NCBI GenBank assembly: GCA_006937955.1
Contig: SSNP01000042.1
Span: 3,543,925-3,607,924, forward strand
Length of the DNA stretch: 64,000 nucleotides
Reading direction: 5' to 3'
From: Pachypanchax playfairii
Lineage: Eukaryota > Chordata > Actinopteri > Cyprinodontiformes > Aplocheilidae
Part shown: piece by piece, positions 57,621-64,000 of the stretch
How positions within the stretch are numbered: position 1 is the first letter of the stretch
Layout of the letters: each line of letters starts with the position of its first letter
Translations under genes and position numbers: made by a program
Notes under the pieces: generated by a model
The model's database searches: none
What the model was told of the DNA's origin: nothing
Seen by the model: the letters and a program-made list of their open reading frames with translations, nothing else

Positions 57621-58282
57621 TAGTAGTAAAATAACATAAAAATCGAGATGTTTTATTATCTAGTCTTGAACTGCAACAGTGCCACCAAGTGGTGACAGAA
57701 AGACACTAATCTACTGAAACGGAAATATGAGTTTAATATGGGTTTTCAAAATAATTTATCAAACTAGTCACCGTCTTCTGTCAGTGTGTGTCTAGAACAG
57801 CTGTAGCTACAACGTGTGTAGTTTATCACCACCAAACGTGTGTGTGTGTGAGTGTGACTGATAAACTGTAGAGGGAAGAACTTTGGGAGTTGTATGACTT
57901 AAGAAAAGCGTCTATACATTTACTATTTTTTTATAAAAAGAAACAGTTGGATAATTTTAGGTCTTTTTTAAAATATTTAAAATCTTTTTAGCAGATGAAA
58001 CATGCAGCAGCCGGGTTCTCCATCAGCTGCAGCTCCACAGATCAAGAACACAACTGACCCTAAAAGGTTCAAATACAAAGTTTAACCAAGACATGAGAAA
58101 GAACAAGAACCTGATTATCAAGATATAAAAACCTGCAGAACCAGCACCTCCATGATTTAGATATCAAAGTTTACACCTGCAAAACAACGAGCAGCATTAA
58201 CAGGTACCCACAGAGCAGAACCTTCATGTGAGAAGAAACCTAATTCTGTTTTACCAGCAGGAGAAATGGAGGCTACACCTAC
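57621..58282. other. Intergenic, nothing recognised
   Basis: No supported feature. Confidence 0.5.
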
Positions 58283-59277
58283 CCGACAGGCGCGGAGCGG
58301 GAACCCGGATCTTCTCTAACCGACAGGCGCGGAGCGGGAACCCTGATCTTCTCTAACCGACAGGCGCGGAGCGGGAACCCGGATCTTCTCTTACCGACAG
58401 GCGCGGAGCGGGAACCCGGATCTTCTCTAACCGACAGGCGCGGAGCGGGAACCCTGATCTTCTCTAACCGACAGGCGCGGAGCGGGAACCCTGATCTTCT
58501 CTAACCGACAGGCGCGGAGCGGGAACCCGGATCTTCTCTAACCGACAGGCGCGGAGCGGGAACCCGGATCTTCTCTTACCGACAGGCGCGGAGCGGGAAC
58601 CCTGATCTTCTCTAACCGACAGGCGCGGAGCGGGAACCCGGATCTTCTCTAACCGACAGGCGCGGAGCGGGAACCCGGATCTTCTCTTACCGACAGGCGC
58701 GGAGCGGGAACCCTGATCTTCTCTAACCGACAGGCGCGGAGCGGGAACCCGGATCTTCTCTAACCGACAGGCGCGGAGCGGGAACCCGGATCTTCTCTTA
58801 CCGACAGGCGCGGAGCGGGAACCCTGATCTTCTCTAACCGACAGGCGCGGAGCGGGAACCCGGATCTTCTCTAACCGACAGGCGCGGAGCGGGAACCCGG
58901 ATCTTCTCTTACCGACAGGCGCGGAGCGGGAACCCTGATCTTCTCTAACCGACAGGCGCGGAGCGGGAACCCGGATCTTCTCTAACCGACAGGCGCGGAG
59001 CGGGAACCCGGATCTTCTCTTACCGACAGGCGCGGAGCGGGAACCCTGATCTTCTCGACCGGACAGGCGCGGAGCGGGAACCCTGATCTTCTCGACCGGA
59101 CAGGCGCGGAGCGGGAACCCGGATCTTCTCTAACCGACAGGCGCGGAGCGGGAACCCGGATCTTCTCTAACCGACAGGCGCGGAGCGGGAACCCGGATCT
59201 TCTCTACCCGACAGGCGCGGAGCGGGAACCCGGATCTTCTCTAACCGACAGGCGCGGAGCGGGAACCCGGATCTTTG
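58283..59277 (+). repeat. 37-bp GC-rich minisatellite
   Basis: About 27 copies of a 37-bp unit with GACAGGCGCGGAGCGGGAAC followed by CCGGATCTTCTCTAAC. From about 58490 to 59045 variants CCTGAT, CCGGAT/CTAAC and CCGGAT/CTTAC rotate in a fixed order, a 111-bp three-unit higher-order repeat. Each unit has GCGGGAA, an E2F-like core, and several CpGs. Confidence 0.97.
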
Positions 59278-60467
59278 GGTTTTCCCTCGCGGGTTACTGT
59301 ACCAGTAGATGTGCCGCATTTATCTTCATGATTTAAAGAACTAATCTCCCTCTGAATGTTTACAGTTAATCTTTGACAGGCATCAAAAATCTTATTGTTT
59401 TTATCACCATTTCGATTTAGAAGTTTCCAACAGACGAGCAGAAACACGATACTTTGCTTCAAATGGACACAAACTCCAAAAGTCATTCTTTAAATCTTTA
59501 TTTGAACCTTTATATAAAAACATTGGTGGGTGGAAGTCACTGTGGAACCTGGTGCATGTGTGCAGGTCTCGTGGCATTAGGGGACAGCGTGGACAGAAAG
59601 GGCAGGAAGTGACGTTTGCAGCGTCTTTAACGGTTTGAAGATGAAGGCTGAAACAAAACGAGGCACTTGTTATGATCCAGAGCTGCAGATCGTCCTGTCG
59701 CTGTGAGGCAGTTGCCATGACAACTCTGAGGACCACAGCTGGACCAGACGTCTGTTGGGTGTCTGTGTGTTTAAGAGTGTATATGGCTCTGTTTCAACTT
59801 CAGAACAAAGTTTTTCTTTTCCTCATTTTTACAGGCAAGCAGGCAAGTCAGATCTGATCTGATTTAAATTCATCTCTGTCCATAATAATAATAATCACAT
59901 AAGCAATAATAATAATCTTGTCATTGATCATTTACATGTTCAGGTTTATAAAAATAAAAAATCATTCCAGTGATATTCACATGCTCAGAGTACACAGAGT
60001 CACCAGACAGCGCTGTTGTCACATAGTGTTTGCATACAATTCTAAAGGATGCAGAAGATGATGAGGGGAGGAGCCTAACACACCTGACTCAAGATAGAGG
60101 CAGGGCAAAGGTTAACGATTATCCAAACATGCAACAGAACTATTTTGTCCTTTTCCATCGCTGCTCATGCTGGTGATCGCCATAGTAACCTGAGTACCAA
60201 TCTGATCTAAAGCGCTGAGAATGAGGCGTGATGGAGGAAATTGAGGTGGAGGTGTGGCTTGGTGGGCAGGTCCATCTCCAGATATGAGTTAATGGCCAGA
60301 AGCATCAAAACCAGAACTTCTGTTAGTTTAATTCTAACTATCCAATCAGAGACTCACACATCAGGAGAGGCGAGTCTTCTCTTAGTAGGCCAACCAAAGA
60401 AGCCCTTACGAGTCGCCAATGACAAGTTCATCAAATGAAAATGAAGAATATCCTCACTGCTGGCCAA
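59278..60467. other. Possible 3' UTR of the - strand gene, otherwise empty
   Basis: On the - strand AAATAAAGATTTAAAG (about 59486-59502) could be a polyadenylation signal for a transcript ending here. No other feature is seen. Confidence 0.35.
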
Positions 60468-61249
60468 TCAGAGAGAAAGACCACCAACTAATTCCCGCCC
60501 ACAGAGCTGACTGCCAATCAGAACTTGGGTCAGTTTTTGTGGACTTGGTTTTAACCAAGGGCCTGGGATATTCTCGTGTTGCCATGACAACTTTGTTCTT
60601 CTCCATTCAAAGTCCTCCATGACTGCTGATTGGCTGATCTCTGAGAATGTGGCAGCTGATTCGCTGTCAGACGGATGCTGGTTGTCGTCCCTTGGCATAA
60701 GGAAGGAGAACATTGCCCGTTGTGCTGCGGAGCTCCCAGGATTCTTTGCATGGCAGAGGAGGCCATCTCTCTTGGACTCACTCCTCTTCCTCTCCTGTTT
60801 GACTCCTTCCATCTCCTCTGGCAGAATGGAGTCCCAGAATAAAACATTGTTCCTGGGTAAGCTCTTGCTCCGCCTCTGTTCCTTGTCCTGGTTGTCATGT
60901 TTCTTCTGTCTAAAAGTCTGACTTTGTTCCTTCTTCAGCTCTTCTTCCATTCTTCTTCTAGTTCTCTCTTCCTCTTTCTTTTTCAGTCTCTTCTTAGCCT
61001 CCAACTCCCTCCTCCACCTCCTTTCCTCCAGTGCTTCTTGTTCTACTTGATCCAGGTCCAGGTCAGGAGGCCCTCCTCCTGCTAGTAATCTTTGTTTGGG
61101 TTCCACCTTCCTCTCCTTTTTCCTCCTTTCTCCTCCTGTAGCTTCTCCCTCTACTGAGCGCTGGCTGAGGTAAGAGGTTGTCATGGTTACCAAATCCTGC
61201 CCCTCGGTGTGTGAGGAAGAGGAGGGGGAGACGGCTCCTTCCTCAGGGC
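60468..61249 (-). CDS. Exon-like open segment of an unrecognised Lys/Arg/Glu-rich protein
   Basis: On the - strand a good acceptor TTTTTGGTTCCTCAG (ending 61250) opens a frame running to TGA at 60468. About 260 residues: Ser-rich start (PEEGAVSPSSSSHTEGQ), a strongly charged stretch ending at ELEAKKRLKKKEEERTRRRM and EEELKKEQ that could form a single alpha-helix or coiled coil, then SKSLPRNNVLFWDSI and a less charged C-terminus. Not low-complexity DNA and stop-free over 780 bases, so likely real coding. I do not recognise the family; function unknown. An ATG at 61193 is internal to the exon and not taken as the start. Confidence 0.6.
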
Positions 61250-61851
61250 CTGAGGAACCAAAAAGAAAAAGTTCAGTCTGTGAACCTTCTTCAGGTTTTC
61301 TTTATTGAAAACCTGATCAGGTGTTTTATGGAGAGAGAGAGTGAAACTGTTTCTTTTTTCTCTCTTTTTTAAATAATTTTTTACCAGACAGGGTAAAAGG
61401 AGAAAGGAAATGAAGGAAAAAGAGAAATAAAGCTAGAAATAGGTAGACGAGAAGAAGGTGTGATAGAGAAACACTAGACATCTGCTTTAACACCTGCAGA
61501 GAGACAGAAACAAGAGTAGAGACACCACAGCATCCACCAACATCTGGATTTAAACACTGTTAATGTCTCTGTAGATACAAATGAACAATCACACAATGTT
61601 CTTAGTGGCAGCTGCAGCCCAAGTTAGTTAGTGAATGTGCACACCTGCGTGCACAGCTGCGTGCACACCTGCGTGAACACCGACGTGTTTGTGACTATAA
61701 GGTTTCACCATAAAATTGTTTAACAGTGGGTGTGAAAAGCCCCTGCCCCAAAACCACAAAGTAAACTTGCAAGGCAGCCACCTCATAACCTCAGTACTGA
61801 TGAAAGCCCAAGGGCGGGCAGACCGCCCCCCCCCCATGTAAATGTAAATGG
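61250..61851. other. Likely intron of the - strand gene
   Basis: T/C-rich on the - strand next to the acceptor, with a short GTGCACAC-rich run near 61635-61670. No further exon is identified, though the phases require at least one between 61250 and 62299. Confidence 0.4.
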
Positions 61852-62164
61852 TCACACACACACCACACACACACACAAGTGTGTTTTGGTATCCTTATGG
61901 GGACTGTCCATTGACTTCCATTGATTTTAGTAACTAGATTTATACCTAACCCAAACCCTTTTACTAACCTTAACCATTACTGATCTATAACTAACCCTAA
62001 GACTAACTAAAACTCTATTCACACCATACCTATAAACCTAACCCCTAACCCTAAAAAGGGGAGTCCCCCCCATGGGGACCAGGCTTCGGTCCCCACAAGA
62101 ACCCTCGGACCCCAGAAAGATAGTAAAAGTCAGGAAACTGGTCCCCAGGAGGTCAGAAATACAA

Positions 62165-62207
<43 letters not shown>
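61852..62207 (+). mobile_element. Dispersed element copy B, with (CA)n tail
   Basis: The 286-base core (61877-62163) is collinear with copy A at 37946-38232 with only a few substitutions and no indels. It lies in the presumed intron of the - strand gene. No coding capacity. Confidence 0.85.
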
Positions 62208-62210
<3 letters not shown>

Positions 62211-62298
62211 CAAAGCTAAAAATCTAAATGTGATGATGAAGAGGATGATAAAGGTATGGATAGATTAGGATAGAAATACAAAGAGGAAACAAAGTTAC

Positions 62299-62390
62299 CA
62301 ACCGCGAGTTTTCAGTGCGTCCAATCACATAGAAGCACGGCTCGCCCTGTTTGGAGTTGGTCATACAGAGAGAAAGGCTGGACAGCTCCA
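62299..62390 (-). CDS. Upstream exon candidate of the - strand gene
   Basis: - strand acceptor with a long pyrimidine tract (CCTCCTCCTCCTCAG, ending 62391) and donor CGGTTG|GTAACT. The only open frame reads ELSSLSLCMTNSKQGEPCFY then VIGRTENSRL. It looks coding, but its phase does not join directly to the 61249 exon, so a further exon is missing or the donor differs. Confidence 0.5.
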
Positions 62391-62690
62391 CTGAGGAGGA
62401 GGAGGCAACATGGGAAGAGGAAGAAGAAGAGGAGGAGGCAAAGTGGAAGAGGAGGAGGAAAAAGGAGAGAAGGTGTAACAGTGAAACAGCAGATAAAGCT
62501 CTGATGTTGGTTCTACTGAACAGGAAATAAAAGTAAGTAAACAGGAACTTCAATGTATTTACATTAAACCACTTGTGACCCCGGACGCTCCTGAGCTCAA
62601 AACAACTGTTCACATCTGGTGGAACGTAAAAAGTGGGTTGGATATACATCAGATGGAGACCAGGTGTTTGTGTGATGGACATCAGGGACC

Positions 62691-64000
62691 GTATTCACAA
62701 AGAATCTTAGGGCTAAAAGTAGGTCCTAACTGGTGAATTTAGGAGTAACTCCTAAAAAATGTGGGCGTGTCACTCCTAAATCTAGTTTCTTAAGACAAAA
62801 GTAATTCACAACCACTTTTAGGCCTAAAAGTAGCTCCTAAGTCTGGGAGTCCTTAAAAGAAGTCAAGAGGACTCCGAACTCCCTCAGACCTCACAAAGAC
62901 TCCCAACTAGCTGCAGCCAGATGCGATGTGTTGGACACTCTGGATGATCCTGAACTCACCAAATGATACAGACTAAATCGTGAAGGTATTGAACTTTTTG
63001 TAGATTTGGTGCACGATGCAATCACGTCTCCAACTAGATTTTTATTTTCCATTTGCACATAAAAACAGTCGTCCCGTGCACATTGGAATTCTAGTGCAGA
63101 GCACCTTGAGTCAAGTTTAAAGAGAAGTTAAGAGACGGGGACAACAAGAGAATAAGACAGAGAATAGAACATAATAAAACTAAATAAAGTATCTATAAAT
63201 AAATGAATTCTTAAAACAGAACAGAAAGTGTTTTATTTAAACAGAAAGAATATTACTGCACATGGAATATTAACTAAAACTTAACAACCTGATCAGTCCA
63301 GATATTAAATGTTTAGTGACACTAAGATATTTAGCTACAGGGAAAATGCAACTTTACACCCTGGATAGGACGTCAGTCTGTCACATAATATGATGCATCC
63401 ATCCATCCATTATCTATACCACTTTCATCAAATTCAGGGTCATGTGGAGGGGGGGCGGAGCTTACCCCAGCTATCAGCAGGCATTAGGCAGGTACACCCT
63501 GGATAGGACGCCAGTCTGTCACATAATATGATCCATCCATCCATCCATTATCTATACCACTTTCATCCGATTCAGGGTCATGTGGAGGGGGGGCGGAGCT
63601 TATCCCAGCTATCAGCAGGCGTTAGGCAGGTACACCCTGGATAGGACGCCAGTCTGTCACATAATATGATGCATTTCATGTTTATTTGTTTTTAAACTTC
63701 TCCCTCTCTGTAAGTAGGTTATTGTGTGTAAGTTGTATGAAGTGTCTCGTGGCGACACAAAGATGTCATCATGAATTATTTCTGCTGTTTGCGCTGTTCA
63801 TAATTAAGCTTTTATCGATATTGAAGTTTTCCATTTCCTGGTTTCACACGTGTCATTCAACAACCAATCACACTGCTGTCTGTCTATTTACTCATGCATA
63901 GGAAATGACGTTTCCATAGCAACGGGACGTTACTATTAGCTTACTTTTAGGGATTTGTCCTACGTAAAAGTAGCTCTTAGTGCGTTTGTGACGTTTTAGA
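62691..64000 (+). mobile_element. PIF/Harbinger-like DNA transposon, decayed, cut by the window end
   Basis: Starts CCGTATTCACAAAGAATCTT followed by GGCTAAAAGTAGGTCC and its inverse is seen at 63935-63998 (AAAAGTAGCTCTTAG, TTTGTGACG), as terminal inverted repeats. Inside, 62928-63050 reads RCDVLDTLDDPELTK, stop, YRLNREGIELFVDLVHDAIT, like the N-terminus of Harbinger (HARBI1-type) nucleases. The stop and the lack of later domains mark it as dead. Confidence 0.75.
63362..63668 (+). repeat. Teleost dispersed repeat, two tandem copies inside the Harbinger-like element
   Basis: Two copies of about 147 bases with ACACCCTGGATAGGACGCCA, GTCTGTCACATAATATGAT, CATCCATCCATTATCTATAC and GGGGGGGCGGAGCTTA, ending in a third partial start. 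This CCATCCATCC / CAGTCTGTCAC sequence is a common fish interspersed repeat. Confidence 0.8.

Noticed and set aside
59241..59736. Antisense 81 and 110 codon ORFs
   Set aside because: No splice signals, family match or codon bias; more likely 3' UTR or intergenic DNA.

Overview
This is eukaryotic, almost certainly teleost fish, nuclear DNA. Genes are split by GT-AG introns, codon use is vertebrate-like, and the dispersed repeats are fish types: degenerate LINE reverse transcriptases, a PIF/Harbinger-like transposon end, and a short repeat carrying CCATCCATCCATTATCTATACC-type sequence. There are no bacterial operons, rRNA genes or CRISPR arrays.

The only confidently identified gene is a class A plexin on the + strand, best matched from memory to plexin A3 (plxna3). 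The window holds its last 25 coding exons (2432-31209). They join without a frame break into 3375 nt, or 1124 residues plus stop: end of an IPT domain, third PSI domain, IPT repeats, transmembrane helix, juxtamembrane coiled coil, split R-RasGAP/Rap-GAP domain, the Rho-GTPase-binding domain inserted in it, and the C-terminus. The Sema domain and the first exons lie upstream of base 1. An AATAAA lies 179 nt after the stop codon.

The striking property of the window is its tandem-repeat load. By eye close to half of the 64 kb is minisatellite, in at least ten unrelated arrays: 26-bp units (337-2247), ~10.5/21-bp units (6105-11357), 20-bp (13962-15000), 21/42-bp (20838-21860), 36-bp (23880-26550), 19-bp (26813-27295), GTTA-based (28595-29260), 23-bp (32058-32966), CCCTAA-like (36375-37848), a 13.2-kb array of a 16-bp CpG-rich unit (41230-54440) and a 37-bp GC-rich array (58283-59277). 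Seven sit inside plexin introns. Several units contain complete regulatory words (CAGGTG E-boxes that are also CAG|GTGAG donor sites, CACGTGAC E-boxes, GCGGGAA E2F-like sites, TACTAAC branch-point words). The density plus a telomere-like array suggests a subtelomeric or recombination-prone position.

Downstream of the plexin, 31.4-60 kb holds no recognisable host gene. It contains arrays, an RTE-like LINE 3' remnant (38.6 kb), a LINE RT motif at the left edge of the giant array (41.2 kb), a frameshifted LINE (55.6-57.1 kb) and dispersed repeats. On the - strand at 60.5-62.4 kb there are two exon-like open segments of an unrecognised, Lys/Arg/Glu-rich protein gene. The right edge (62.69-64.0 kb) is a decayed Harbinger-like DNA transposon. 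There are two assembly gaps (N runs) at 25540-25676 and 45259-45309, both inside arrays, so array lengths are assembly-dependent.
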